Source of the DNA: Phoronis australis
Taxonomy: Eukaryota; Phoronida; Phoronidae
Length of the DNA: 64,000 bases
NCBI GenBank assembly: GCA_002633005.1
Contig: NMRA01000068.1
Span: 106,710 to 170,709 of the forward strand
Direction: 5' to 3'
Shown piece by piece: positions 24,601 to 36,100 of the stretch (positions within the stretch are counted from its first letter, which is position 1; each line of letters begins with the position of its first letter). The translations under genes and the position numbers were made by a program. The notes beneath the pieces are model-generated. The model made no database searches and was not told the origin of the DNA. It saw nothing but the letters and a program-made list of their open reading frames with translations.

Positions 24601-27600
24601 ATTGGTCTTTACCTATGGTATAATCTCAGAATATAAATCGGTAAATAAAACAACAAGAATGGATCAACTGAAATTTCAGTTGATCCATTCTTGTTGTTTT
24701 ATTTACCGATTTATATTCTACATTTCACGAAACAATAGTATCCTTGGGAGGATCTGGATCGCCTTATTTAGTTTCAGATATATTTTCTACGTTATGTATA
24801 ATCTCACTAATTTCAGTCCAAAATAAGTGCTTAAGTTGATTTTTACACACTTCCAAGTCTTCTAAGAGTGTTGCAAACCAGAATTTCTCACATTAGCTAT
24901 GGTATAAAGCTTAAAACTGATAAGCCATTTATTTGGTATTATTTATTTCACTTATTGCTAAATTGGTGGGAAATTTTATGAGTTTGTCTTGCTCAAAAGC
25001 AGACCAAAATATTGGTTTAAGTGTGTGTGTTTGTAAAATGTCTGTTGTGTGGGTCCTGAAGTTACTGGATGTTTGGGAAGCGATTGATATGTCGACTGAA
25101 TGGTGCGTGATCATAACCTGTTTGCCTTATTTATGATGAATTAATTAACCAAAATTTTAGGGATGCTCATTCTGTGTTAGACAAGTCAACTCCTTCAATT
25201 TCAAATATCTTCGTCAATAATGAAACGTTAAGAATAATGAAGTTAATTTTTTAGTAGTTTAAGACTGAAAACGTTTGATGTCTTGTTCTAAGGCAAAAAA
25301 TGATTTAATTATACATCAACTGTTTGATCAGTTCTGTTTAGTGAGTAAGAACCGTCTGCATTTACTTAGATCAATGTTGGTGCATCCAATAACTTGATAG
25401 ACATTGATCATTGTCTTGCAGCTGCGGTCAACACTTCAAACTTGGGTCTGAGACTTGTGGCTGGCTTCCTGACCATTCTGCTCACTCTGGCTCTTGTCAT
25501 GTTCCTTGTACATCGACTCAGGCGGCGTAGACTGCTGACTATCAGAAGGCGTAAGTATTCTCACTCACCTAGTAGCACACTTAACCTGACACCGGAATAG
25601 AGCAAGTCTTATTTCAATATCTATTCAGTAGCTGATTTTCTAAGTAACCACAACGTATTGAAATTCACTTTCCCACCAGACGGCGATCACGTCTTAGGTG
25701 GGTCGACGTTTAGCGGCACCTACAGATCCCATGTAATGCGGACAGGAGGGTTCAACTTGCTGGTATAGACAGCGTTTTAACACCTTTCCAGTTTTCACAA
25801 TGCCGGCAAATTTCCACTGCCAATAGCTTGAAATATCCACGAATGAAGCTCATCGTGTTCCATACGTTTCCAACTGCGAAGTCATTCGGCTGCAACTGAT
25901 AAAGCGGGAGAACTTTGATGCTTGCCGATGTCAAAAAGCTAAAATAGATTAAAGAACTTAACCTAATCAAACTGTGAGAGGCGTTGACAATGGGATTCAT
26001 TCCCCTGTTTTTAAATTAACAAACCACTATGTAGTAATTGAATTTCTGTCCACAGAATTTTGAGTCTCGATGTACTGGAGCTCACTTTTATGCTCTCATT
26101 ACCCTAGAGAGCACCAATATGAAAATTCTGTTATGGTCTTTACCATTTTGTCTTTGATGTTCATGTTGCATGTTTGGCTTTGTGTGCGAACTTCCCTAAT
26201 AGCAGGCAAAAGCTCACCTGAAGCTTACATGACATAAAAAGGTGCCAGTCAGCATTTAAGCTAAACCTACTCTGCTGTGAAAATTTTTGTCGCAGCTGCC
26301 CAGTAACCATTGGAGCGCATAAGCTCGGCCAGCGCATCTTCCAGATATTACAGTTAGATTATGACCAAAATGAAATTTTGTCAGTTATAACATTGTAACG
26401 CTTCTGCAAAAATGCTCGCTTCATTTCTTTCTTTGGATATTTCACTCTGAAAATAACAAGGTTTCTGATTGGCAGTCATTAAAAATGGTGTATGCCTTGG
26501 TCAGTGCTTAAGAAAGCCTATCAAGTTTTATGCAATTCGTTTTTTGGTAAAAAAGTCCATATGTAACTTTGAATATAATTGGACGAGCACCCCTGTTTTC
26601 TTTGATCAAGTCTTTGTAAAACAACAAGTGGATAGGGAAAGCTGGTCACTCAGCATGTGGTCACCGACGTTCTGAGTAGATTTCCACTGTAGTAGTGTAA
26701 TTTGACATAGCTATTCTCTTTGCAAAGAGTCTTAGACAACGCCTTGGTAGTAGTTGAAGTTTTTGTTTGTTTCAATTTGAAACAGCCATTGAGTGTAAAA
26801 ACAATCGGCTGTTAGTTGGGGAATGCCTGTAAAAATGTAACGTAGTGTGCTGCACTGGGTCCCGTCATCACCCCTCTCCACATGGTAGGAGGGTGTATTA
26901 GTACTGACGTCATGAAAGGCAATTGTGTAACAGGACTGGTTTTTCACTTCTGTTTAATTTTATGTTTTTGCGCGTAAAAATACTATGCCTTCCATCAACT
27001 ATTTGTTTTTAACAAGTTCCAAAACATGTGAAGTTGGATCTCTGTCATGTGATGGTTCATTAGTTGGTTCTTTTTACTTTATACATTGCCACAAGTCTTC
27101 TTTAATTTTTACAATTTGAAAGCAAGTTAGATGGGTCATCCAATATTATTTAGCTTAGAATGTCTTTTGGAAGTTCTGCTAATTATTGCATCAGTTTGTA
27201 ACATTCTATTTTTGCACCCTCCCAGTTCAAACTATTTCTATAAGTCGAGAGCACGGTCTATGTATCAGCATATATTTCATTTTAAAGATTCACTTCATAA
27301 GTACTTTGCTGGAAACAGCTGTGTTCTCTTGATGCGTTTTATTCATCGAAGAATAGGATAGCTACTCTCGACCTTCTTGAGCTGTGTTGACAGTCTCGTT
27401 CACCGTGTTCTGTTGAGCCTAGTGTGTTCACCCTGACACAAGTTGTAAACGTGCTTGCTGCGTTGTATCAAAACTGGATGTTCCATTTGTAAATCTTTAG
27501 GATTTATGAAGAAATGTGCCCCTTTGGAAAAAATAGGGTGCACGAGAAAAAAAAATCAGCATGTGAGAAAGCATTATGTCTGTAGCACAGAATAGTCCTC

Positions 27601-30600
27601 ATGAAAATGGCTATGTAATTTGTGTAGGGGGAAGACTTTCTTCCTTGACTAAGTTCACAACCCATAGATTAAAGGGGAAAGCAACCATTTTTAGTAAAAA
27701 TGCTTATCCTTGGTTCTCTTGGAGAGACATTTTTGCACATTAGTTGCTGGTTTCCCTTTTGTGTATATAGTGTTCATGCATCTGTAGAATATGATGGAAA
27801 TGACCCAGCAAAATGCCATCATTCAAGTCCCTTTTGCAAACATGATGCGCGACACCTTATTGAACGTCTTCTGTATCTGTTATTGCTTAATAGAAGTGAA
27901 GGCATACAAGCATGCCACTTCGGTCACTTTCCATTGTTGATTGGATAGTAAACACAAGCCAGGAAAATGAAATTGGAATAATGTCTCTTCAAGATAACTT
28001 GGAATGTGAATTTTTAGTAAGGGCAACAATAACTTTAAAAAGGGTTGCTTTCCCTTTTAAAGGAGAATGCCACCAAAAAACAACCTATTTTGTATCAATT
28101 TAGATTGAGTAGTTCTACTCGATAACGGCATGTCCGGTTGCATTACCTGACATCTGACGGTAGATGTAGGAGTTGAAATTATCCAATGACGTCATTGGTT
28201 TCACACGCAGTCTGTTCAGCAGTTCACATCAAGGGTTACTGGTATCAGCTTATCGCTTGAATTCATCATTTAACACCAATAAATCATCAAACTTCTTTGT
28301 AAAACCTTTAAAAATACACCGAGTTTTTATAAAAACAAGTTGTTTTATTTCGCTGTTACGGATTTATTGGTATTTGGACACACCGTAGCCCTCAAAGTTC
28401 GGCAGGCCAATTTAGCAAGGTCCGTAGCAGGAGTTTGGCGTCTGTTCGGAGATAAATTCAAAGTATTCTTCCGTGAAATACAGACAGGAGAACCTAGATC
28501 TATGTTGTTTAGACTTGTGATTTTTTTAGTTCTAAACACACAAAACGCTCGTTATCTAAGCCAGTGGCTCAGAACCCGATCAGGCCCACTGCAGCCGTCG
28601 GGACTGGCACGAACATAAACCAGCTTGAGTTGGAAACTAAAAATCCAATCACGGAAAGACTATAATAGTGAGTCAAAGAAATAATGTCGACGTAATTATT
28701 TATGTGAATTAGCCACGAAACTGAAAATCTACTTGTCGGGAGCCGCGAAGTCGGGTTCCCCTTCCACAGATCGTCAGGGCAAAGGTTGTACAGTAACAAT
28801 GATTTGAATTATGTATTTGTATTTCTAAATAAAGATTCTCTTAACATGTGACCATAGCATATAAAATCGAGTAATTGTTTCACAACAGCTTTCTGTCAGC
28901 AAACACTGAATGAGCATGTGCTCACACTGCCTCGGTGCCCGGTCAATTACCTTATTGCCGGCATCAAAAGCTGGTAGCAGTTGTTTATTCATTTTTGGCT
29001 TCTCAACATTTGCACTCACGAGTACTACAAAGGGATTACAAATTGTATCTAATGAGACGGACATTATTTCAGTTTTATATAAGCATTGGTTAGGATGAGA
29101 ATAATTCACTTTGAAACAGAACACAGAATAATAAATGTCTACATGGCAACTCGCCCGGCGCCAATCCCGACTTAGTCAAGAGCTCATCCGACGAAGACTT
29201 CAGGGGTCGGATCATTAGGTTTCACAGGCTATCAGTTCAAACCGGAATACACCATACACTGATCAAGAAATACTAGAGAGGCGCCATGAACATGCACAGG
29301 CAACGGAACATGTGGATAGTTCTTTGATAAGCCGGAATTCGTCAGAGATCACTGTCAATGAAATGCCGGCCACAGACACGGACATGTTTCACGGCCTCAT
29401 ACTTGCTATTAACAGCGTACCTTTCATTCTTCACTACCACGAGTCACTTTCTAAGCATTTCGGGCTCTCGAGAAAGTCGAAAAAACCACATACCCGCTTT
29501 CTTCGCAGCTTCTTAGCTCGGACAAGCGGAAACGATGCACCGCAATATAGTGGCATTCACTCTGCAGACAAACCACTGACGTCGCTGCGTCGTTTCTCAC
29601 CTTCCTGACAGGCTAACGCTACACCTCTCGGCAAGGTGAGGTCGACCGTATAAGAGGCGATGTGGATATAGACCGATTAAGACAGTAAAAAAAGACTAAT
29701 TAAATCGGGTGGCATTCTCCTTTAAGAAACTTAAATTCTTTTTGTTGGTGAAGTGTAGCATTAAATATTATCTCAGCATAAATAACTTTTGGCAAGATGA
29801 TTTTTTTAAAAATTCATGAAAATAATTTGATATTGTAGTCCACCGGGGCATGTCTTTGTTTATCTTAGTTATTGATTCTGGACTTGACAACTGTGAGATG
29901 TGTCATAAGACTTAGTCATTGTTATTGATTGTGGACTTCAACACCTTTGAGACGTGTCATGTTTATTGCCAGGTGGGGAGGCTGAGCAACTGGAAGAAGA
30001 GGACGCGGGTCACTACTTACCTGAGTTTGACCAACTGGACACTGGTATTGACTACCCACCGTATGAAGAACCACCACCGCCATACACTGTAACTAAGACA
30101 CCATTTGAGGCGCCTCCCCCGTATGAAACTCTTCCCAGGAGAGTTAACGATGGTGATTCTTCACCTAGTGCTAATATAAGTCTTCCACGCAGCAGGGCTG
30201 TCATGGACTCTACTGGTGGTGGTGGTGGTGGTGGTGTCACAGCTCACACGACGGTCAACTCTGTGTCTACAGACAGTCAGAATAGTTATCAAGCACCACC
30301 TAGTGGTCAAAGACTTGATGGTAATAAACCTTTAGAACAGTACACCACAGCTTGTGGCGCTGCTAGCAGGCCATCTTGTAGCTATATGCATAATGCGACA
30401 TTACCCGTGCCACGTAGTAGTCCAAATACTGTTAAGGGTAAAAAAGACAAGAGGCGACGCAACAGTAGCCCAGTGCAGCTGTTGGTGGAGCATGAACAGA
30501 TGGTGAACACAAGTGCTAACAGTAGTCCAGCGCCTAGGAACAGAAATAGGGTTGGCATTCCTGGGCAACGTGCAACTAAACAACTTGATACTGGACATAC

Positions 30601-32029
30601 AACTGGTGCCCGTGCTAGTAAATCAAATAGCAAAAACCAAAGTACTCCAGAGCAGAACTCGGCAGTTGAGACTGAAGTTGCTTTTTGTGCTGCGAAAAAC
30701 ACCGTTTCAATCAGGAGTAAGAAAGATGGTTGTAAACAGCTTGAGCTGTCAGCTGATGTGCCATTAAGGGAACACAATGTGATTGGCGGTTCTACAGTGG
30801 TCATGAAAGACAGTGGAGACAACGTAGTTGTTTGGAGTAGCAGTAGACAATCTGGCAGCCCAAGGCTTTCGTACGCTGACAACTACAGTAAAGATGAACT
30901 GGAACAACTACAGAGGGTCGGTCAGTACAATAAGCAAGTTGTTAATTCTACTGACAACTGTGAGTCACTTGACCACCCTAGATCTGCTGCCACCACTGAA
31001 GCATGCTGTGACGTGGAGTGTGCAGGCATAGAGTCAACAAGTGGGCTCAGTGTAGCTAGGTCAGATTCACTAGTGTCACAACTGTCAGCCATTTCAATCA
31101 ACCCTGAAACTGGTGAAATGGCCAAAAGGGCCCAACGTGATGTGACAGACGTATCGGAAAAAAAGAGAGCTGACAAAGAGGGTCATATACCTCCAGCTGT
31201 TTCTAACACACCTTGTGATGATAGTTCAGAAAAACAGATTGACACTGAAAGAGATAAGAAAGGTCACAAGTCTAGCTACCGGTTTGTAGAAACTGAACCG
31301 AAATACCAGTGCTTGAGAAATGAGACGAGTCCTGAGAGGTGTTCTAGGCCTCGGAAAAGGCCCAACACGGTGTACAAGCAGTATGGCTTTGTGGATGATC
31401 CTGGTGTCATTTCTGCACAGGATCCTGACAACATAAATGCAGTTTACACCATGGAACATGATATGAACAATCCTCGGCGTTCACGGTCACATGAACGCAT
31501 GAGTCACAAGTCAAAAGAAAGGGGAGCGTCTGGTGACCGTTCGCGTTCAGGTTCGTGTCATAGAACAAGATCTGGGTCACGTGATCGAGCAAAACAGTTA
31601 CGGGATAGATCACGTGAGAGAGCCCTACTGCACAAGCAAGAAAAATCGGAGAGGAATACGAGTCGGAAGAATGCGCAAGTTTCATTAGATGTTGGCCAGG
31701 TGAATGGTGTTGTTTTAAAGTGCAGAAGTGACATTGATCATGTTAATGCCGGAGTGAAACGGGGTGAGAGTTCAAAGAGTAAACACAGAAACTCTGTTCC
31801 TAACAGTAGCATGCTGGGGAAAAAGGTGGCAACAAAGGGTCGTTCACATCGTAACAAGAGCAAATCTCATAAGCAGGGTGAAGAACCTGCCACGAATAGT
31901 AAATGTGACAATATTGGTGTTGTTAGTGACAGTACTAGTTTGAGTAATGTAAGTAAAGTTAGAGTTAAGAAACATCGATATAGCTTCGATATAACCGCTA
32001 ATGGCACAGTCCAATCAGCGTACCTGTAA
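15550..32029 (+). CDS. Type I membrane protein with one VWC domain and long PPxY-containing tail
   Basis: Four exons (15550-15613, 18297-18569, 25422-25550, 29973-32029) joined by three phase-1 introns encode 840 residues. Residues 1-21 form a signal peptide (hydrophobic core PFLLLISLVA). Residues 29-89 form a von Willebrand factor C domain with all ten cysteines, including CKNCIC and the CC near the end. Residues 123-142 are a membrane helix followed by a basic RLRRRRLL stop-transfer. The tail of about 690 residues starts acidic, carries PPY (184), PPPPY (189-193) and PPPY (203-206), which are typical WW-domain ligands, and has an Arg/Ser-rich stretch near 655-715. DGCR2/IDD also combines VWC, membrane helix and short tail, but has LDLa and lectin domains that are absent here. 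A DGCR2-like relationship is possible, not shown. The tail is rich in Ser, Lys and Asn and probably disordered. Confidence 0.85.
16972..17026 (-). repeat. tRNA-derived fragment (3' half)
   Basis: On the minus strand the sequence contains GGTTCGATTCCCAG, a match to the tRNA B box and T arm, followed by a plausible acceptor side (TTGGGGTTCC). Upstream, TAGA-CCGGCAA-TCTA could be an anticodon arm, but with C instead of T at position 33. There is no matching 5' acceptor strand and the D arm is not recognisable, so this is a pseudogene or SINE head, not a functional tRNA. Confidence 0.5.
17757..17855. mobile_element. ~100-bp MITE-like element, copy 1
   Basis: It begins GTCAGATATACGGTG and ends CACGTTATATCCGAC, a near inverted repeat. 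Inside it is GCCCATTATTCAGTGGAGAA. Copies with the same order lie at 18029-18125 and 53688-53780. Confidence 0.6.
18029..18125. mobile_element. ~100-bp MITE-like element, copy 2
   Basis: It begins GTCTGATATAACGTG and ends CACGTTATATCTGAC, with the shared core GCCCATTGTTTAGTG. The ends are almost perfect inverted repeats. Confidence 0.6.
18297..18569 (+). CDS. VWC-protein exon 2 (VWC domain)
   Basis: Acceptor ACTTGCAG and donor GTCAGT bound 273 nt that enter and leave in phase 1. The product has the pattern CTDWKGNSVPDGQ, DDLCKNCICENG, VRCWSGGCSPPSC, GECCQFNC, a complete ten-cysteine VWC domain, followed by a Ser/Thr/Pro linker. Confidence 0.92.
18905..20417. mobile_element. TIR element, 1.5 kb
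   Basis: The left end is TACCGTATTCGTCGTAATAA and the reversed right end is TAACGTATTCGCCTAATAAC, each followed by CCGCCCA. The interior includes GTGACGTATCTGTAATC and TGTGCTGAAATCCCAGAACG; a truncated copy lies at 56082-56600. A 61-codon frame at 19465-19650 has no recognisable similarity. It sits inside intron 2 of the VWC-protein gene. Confidence 0.65.
20418..24627 (+). other. VWC-protein intron 2, middle part
   Basis: No exon was found on either strand. A dispersed T-rich repeat lies at 22775-23007. Short open frames here have no recognisable similarity and no supporting splice signals. Confidence 0.5.
22775..23007 (+). repeat. Dispersed T-rich repeat, intact copy
   Basis: This copy runs without interruption from TTTACAGGTTTTGGAATTTT to GGTCATTCCAAGCCCTG, and serves as the reference for the split copy around 1388-2724. 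Confidence 0.6.
24628..24719. repeat. Perfect 92-bp palindrome, no spacer
   Basis: The arms 24628-24673 and 24674-24719 are exact reverse complements of 46 bp each, meeting at AAA|TTT. The first flanking bases (C at 24627, A at 24720) do not pair. This could be a real cruciform-forming site, the result of a fold-back replication event, or a library/assembly chimera. It lies within intron 2 of the VWC-protein gene, about 700 bp upstream of the membrane-segment exon. Confidence 0.95.
25422..25550 (+). CDS. VWC-protein exon 3 (transmembrane segment)
   Basis: Acceptor GTCTTGCAG and donor GTAAGT bound 129 nt in phase 1 on both sides. They encode the helix LVAGFLTILLTLALVMFLV followed by HRLRRRRLL. 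Confidence 0.88.
25551..27668 (+). other. VWC-protein intron 3, 5' part
   Basis: I see no exon, RNA gene or clear repeat family in this stretch. Open frames such as 26469-26675 and 27131-27361 show no known domain. Confidence 0.5.
27669..28060. mobile_element. TTAA-flanked TIR element, 0.39 kb
   Basis: It is bounded by TTAA at 27669-27672 and 28057-28060, with ends AAGGGGAAAGCAACC and, reversed, AAGGGAAAGCAACC. The TTAA target duplication is typical of piggyBac-type transposition. The right TTAA is shared with the next element. Confidence 0.7.
28057..29725. mobile_element. TTAA-flanked TIR element, 1.67 kb
   Basis: It has TTAA at 28057-28060 and 29722-29725, and ends AGGAGAATGCCACC and its reverse complement. 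No transposase was recognised; frames at 28173-28388, 28340-28618 and 29312-29608 are short and unlike known domains. It is probably a non-autonomous element in intron 3. Confidence 0.7.
29973..32029 (+). CDS. VWC-protein exon 4 (cytoplasmic tail, stop)
   Basis: Acceptor ATTGCCAG opens a single 2,057-nt exon ending in TAA at 32027-32029. It begins with an acidic segment (EAEQLEEEDAG) and then three proline-tyrosine motifs. A poly-Gly run near 30218 and a basic Arg/Ser-rich stretch (RSRSHERMS, RSRSGSCHRTRSGSRDRAK) follow. The protein ends KKHRYSFDITANGTVQSAYL. An uninterrupted frame of this length is strong evidence for coding. Minus-strand frames inside it (for example 30382-30882) are shadows. 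Confidence 0.93.
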
Positions 32030-32580
32030 AATTTCAATAATGTATTAATTTAAAAAATATTTTAGCATCATGGCCACTACAACTTTTAATTTGATGATGC
32101 AGATCTCACTGCCTTCTATTATGTACTTATATTATCTGTCGAGTATGGTTTGCCATTTACAGCCTCAATATTGATAGCATCTCCAGTCACATCTCATAGT
32201 CAACTGTCAAGTACAGTTATTGTCCCAAGTTCAGTACTCCCAACATAATATATTGTAGCACTTTTTTATCTTTTTATAGATGTGTGGACCTTTGTATTAG
32301 TTTACAGTCCTGTCGTATTTTATTCTTTCATACTCATGGTATTAATAACGCTCGTACTGAAAGTCCTTATTATCTAAGTGTAATATGAACACAATAATGC
32401 CAAACTGATGGTTGTCATGCATTTTGGTAGTTTGCACATTGTCAAGTGAGACAATGACAGTTGTACCATTGAAAGCATGTTTTTATTATCATAATGTTGT
32501 ACTTGTGCGTCGGCACATCTTAGTGGATATGTTGTAGTCGTAATATTTTTTAATAAAACAAATAAACCTGTCTTGACTGT
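32030..32580 (+). other. 3' UTR of the VWC-protein gene
   Basis: This A/T-rich stretch between the stop codon and AATAAA signals at 32552-32557 and 32561-32566 is the likely 3' UTR. No other gene is seen here. Confidence 0.65.
32552..32557 (+). terminator. Polyadenylation signal, VWC-protein gene
   Basis: AATAAA lies 523 bases after the stop codon, and a second AATAAA follows at 32561. Confidence 0.6.
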
Positions 32581-32911
32581 GTTAATGGTCCCTGGGGTCC
32601 ATTTCATTAGTGAGTTGAGAGTACGACTTAAAGACAGATATTTGATATTTCACTCCCTCTTCAAAATTGCTGAATAAACGTTTAGCCAAGTAATTATTAG
32701 CGCATTGTTGTCTAGACATAATTTATTGAAATTATTTCACTACCTCGCTATTATTTGTATATTCTCAGATACTGCTCAAGTGAGTTTTAATCATTTTTCA
32801 GAAAAAGTTGTTGGAAGGGTAAGACCAACTTTCTGAAGTGACTTCATGAAACAAACCCTTGGTTCATTTGTCATTGAACTTCCATGGTGGCACCAAAGTA
32901 AACTGTATCAA

Positions 32912-33125
32912 GTGATTTCCTCTTCGGTTTCGATTTTGCCCTAACTTGATTTCCAGTTTCTTCTTTTTTGTCTCTTTTTATCATTATTTTAACTTTATTC
33001 TTGCAAAATGGTTTATTTCAGTTGAAATTTTCAACACAAAAAATATTTCTATCACACAAGCCTATATGTGGAACGATACGAAAAGTTTTGAATTCCTTTT
33101 TTGTCATTGATCATTCCAAGCCCTG
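32912..33125 (+). repeat. Dispersed T-rich repeat copy
   Basis: This has the same word order as 22775-23007 and ends GATCATTCCAAGCCCTG. It lies between the convergent 3' ends of the VWC-protein gene and the calpain gene. Confidence 0.5.
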
Positions 33126-33295
33126 TAGTATTGTCAGAGACTGACAATAGTAACCACCAGTCATTATTTATAGATTATAAAGTTATAATTATGACAATGG
33201 ACACATCTCTAATTCAGCTTCACCTTTCTTGGAGATGGTTAGAAAAAGATGTGTAATTAAACCTCGTTTTGGATGAATTGGGCTGCTTAAGAGTT

Positions 33296-34624
33296 AGTAA
33301 CCCAAGACAGGCAAGTAAAAAATACATTGTGCCTGGTTCAGCTCATCAATGTTTTGTTGTTGGCGTTAAGATTCACTGTGAACAAGGAAACTACTATTGT
33401 CATGTTAACTCCTCCAAGATTTGGCCAATTAGTACACTCCTGGTTTGTTTCTATACTAATCTGCAGTCTCAAAATCATTTTAATGGTTTATACTTAAAAT
33501 CATTTCACTTGGTAATCTGGCATATTTGTAAGTAGTCCTAAAGCTCTTAAACATGTGACTTGCGCTAAATATTGCAAAACTTGTTGTTGCTTTGTGACCT
33601 ATTTTATCTTCATGCAGCAGAAAAGCGAAACTGGGATGAAAGACTTTTTGAAATAAAACACTTTATTGAGCAAAATCACCAAAAAATATCCAGTAAACAA
33701 AACAACATTTCAAGACAAAATTGACAAACACTGAATACATTATCCCACATAATTTATCACAGTGACTTTGAATGATTGGAACTTCACAACTGTTCTTTTT
33801 GATTTGTTACTTGAGTATAGTGATAAGCGGCTGGCAATTTCAAAATTAACCAAAATGTCAAAATGATGCAGCACAAACTTCAGTACTAGTGTTGAAAAAA
33901 ATAAATCAAAATATAACATTTTACAAAAATTCCAAATTGACAAAAGACACTCTTTATACAACGCGAATGCATGGGTTTCATATTGCATATAGATGAAATT
34001 AAGGATGTGTGCCAATTCTCAAGCACTGCATAACAAGATGGTCTAAGTCAAACTAACAAATAATATATCATTCCAATCATAATTAATAGGCAACATTGCA
34101 CACGCCTTGAAGCCATCAGTCGAAACTCGTCAAAACATTCCCCATTCAGAATGTTAACAGCAACATAACACTCAACCTCCAGATCCCAATTTTATAAAGT
34201 GTACACAAGTCTAACCTGGTTACAATGAACTATTGTGATAACTCACAGATTTTGAAGGTCCCTTGAAGTACATTTTGATGAATTTCGACTGTAGCAGTAG
34301 CATAAAATCAAATTTTCAATGTCTGAAAATTATAATACGTCATTCCATGGCAATACCCAATCATTTAGTATAAAATATAAATTAAAGCTTTCACCAGTCA
34401 CACAATAGACACCCTGCCCTGAAGAGGAGGCCAAGTAAAATGTCAAAAAGGGTACAGCAAGGACAGCGTTACGTAAACACAAGAATTTCGCAAGAAAGGC
34501 TAGAGCACTCACAAGCTTCGCTTATACCGTACTCATCCGGGTAACTGCCCAGAGCACTTAAATTGGGAATCTAAAAAACAGTGGGTTAGCCAAACATGGG
34601 CTGTGACCTGGACGGGTACGGTAA
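33296..34624. repeat. Duplicated block, copy A
   Basis: Copy A starts AGTAACCCAAGACAGG and is nearly identical (a few substitutions) to 38308-39636. It ends at the 'n' of 34625, immediately after a TIR hairpin. It contains a minus-strand AATAAA at 33662-33667. The pattern fits overlapping contigs of one locus, not a biological repeat. Confidence 0.85.
34525..34623. mobile_element. Short TIR hairpin (copy A)
   Basis: Ends TACCGTACTCATCCGGG and CCTGGACGGGTACGGTA enclose about 65 bp. The same hairpin is present in copies B (35280-35378) and C (39537-39635), so it predates the divergence of the copies. Confidence 0.6.
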
Positions 34625-35279
34625 TNGATGCAGCACAAACTTCAGTACTAGTGTTGAAAAAAATAAATCAAAATATAACATTTTACAAAAATTCCAAATT
34701 GACAAAAGACACTCTTTATACAACGCGAATGCATGGGTTTCATATTGCATATAGATGAAATTAAGGATGTGTGCCAATTCTCAAGCACTGCATAACAAGA
34801 TGGTCTAAGTCAAACTAACAAATAATATATCATTCCAATCATAATTAATAGGCAACATTGCACACGCCTTGAAGCCATCAGTCGAAACTCGTCAAAACAT
34901 TCCCCATTCAGAATGTTAACAGCAACATAACACTCAACCTCCAAATCCCAATTTTATAAAGTGTACACAAGTCTGACCTGGTTACAATGAACTATTGTGA
35001 TAACTCACAAATTTTGAAGGTCCCTTGAAGTACATTTTGATGAATTTCGACTGTAGCAGTAGTATAAAATCAAATTTTCAATGTCTGAAAATTATAATAC
35101 GTCATTCCATGGCAATGCCCAATCATTTAATATAAATTAAAGCTTTCACCAGTCACACAATAGACACCCTGCCCTGAAGAGGAGGCCAAGTAAAATGTCA
35201 AAAAGGGTACAGCAAGGACAGCATTACGTAAACACAAGAACTTCGCAAGAAAGGCTAGTGCACTCACAAGCTTCGCTTA

Positions 35280-35378
35280 TAACGTACTCATCCGGGTTAC
35301 TGCCCGGAGCACTTAAATTGGGAATCTAAAAAACAGGGGGTTAGCCAAGCATGGGCTGTAACCTGGACGGGTACGGTA
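35280..35378. mobile_element. Short TIR hairpin (copy B)
   Basis: Equivalent of 34525-34623, with the left end changed to TAACGTACTCATCCGGG. Confidence 0.55.
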
Positions 35379-36100
35379 ATTTAGGGTGATGTCTCGCAGT
35401 CTTGCATAATCTTGAGTTTTTGCCAGTTTCTTGGTTCTACAGAACATAAGCCAGGTGTTGGTTCAGCAGTTATGGTAAAAATTAGGAACTGATTAAGACC
35501 TGAGTGGTGAAATTGATGAGCCTTGAAAACACTTATTTTGAGCCCCCTCTGCGGGCAATACACATTACTGCACATAAGCATTTTTCCAGACAGTCTAAAA
35601 ATTTGCTTAATGTTAAGCACTTGTCTCACAATAAATATTCAAAATTACTCAATAAATTATTCTTTGGCACGTTTTAGTCACTTTCAAAAAACTAAAAACG
35701 TGGCCAAATAATCAGTTTCTAAAATTAAGAGGGTCAAAGGTCACATACTTCATCAAGATTGACTAACTGGTAGCCAGTGTAGATGCAGAGCTGACATTGA
35801 TGAACTGGCAGACACATCTAATGACTCAATTTGTTGAATGCTTTTCAAACCCAGCTGCTAAATGCCCACTTACAATTTCAACCCGCTCTAAATTAAATAG
35901 CCCTTTACTTGCATGTCCCTCTTACAGTAATTGCATAATTCATTATCTTTATAGAAATATACCACTAGAAATACAGCACTAAAATACTGGGTACGTTGGC
36001 ATAAATAATCATATTTTAGGTTGCAAGACATTTTAGCACTGATTATTTTGATAAATCACCCAAAACAACCTGAATACCTGCATTTAGTGTGATCTTCAGA

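Noticed and set aside
30382-30882. Long minus-strand frame inside the tail exon of the VWC protein
   Set aside because: It lies antisense within a much longer, better supported plus-strand coding exon and shows no domain.
15550-32029. Naming the VWC-protein gene DGCR2
   Set aside because: LDLa and C-type lectin domains are absent and the tail is far longer; the VWC plus membrane helix plus PPxY layout alone is not enough for a symbol.
33740-34777. Minus-strand frame starting MAHILNFIYMQYETHAF, present three times
   Set aside because: Repeated only because of the duplicated assembly block; no known domain, no splice support.
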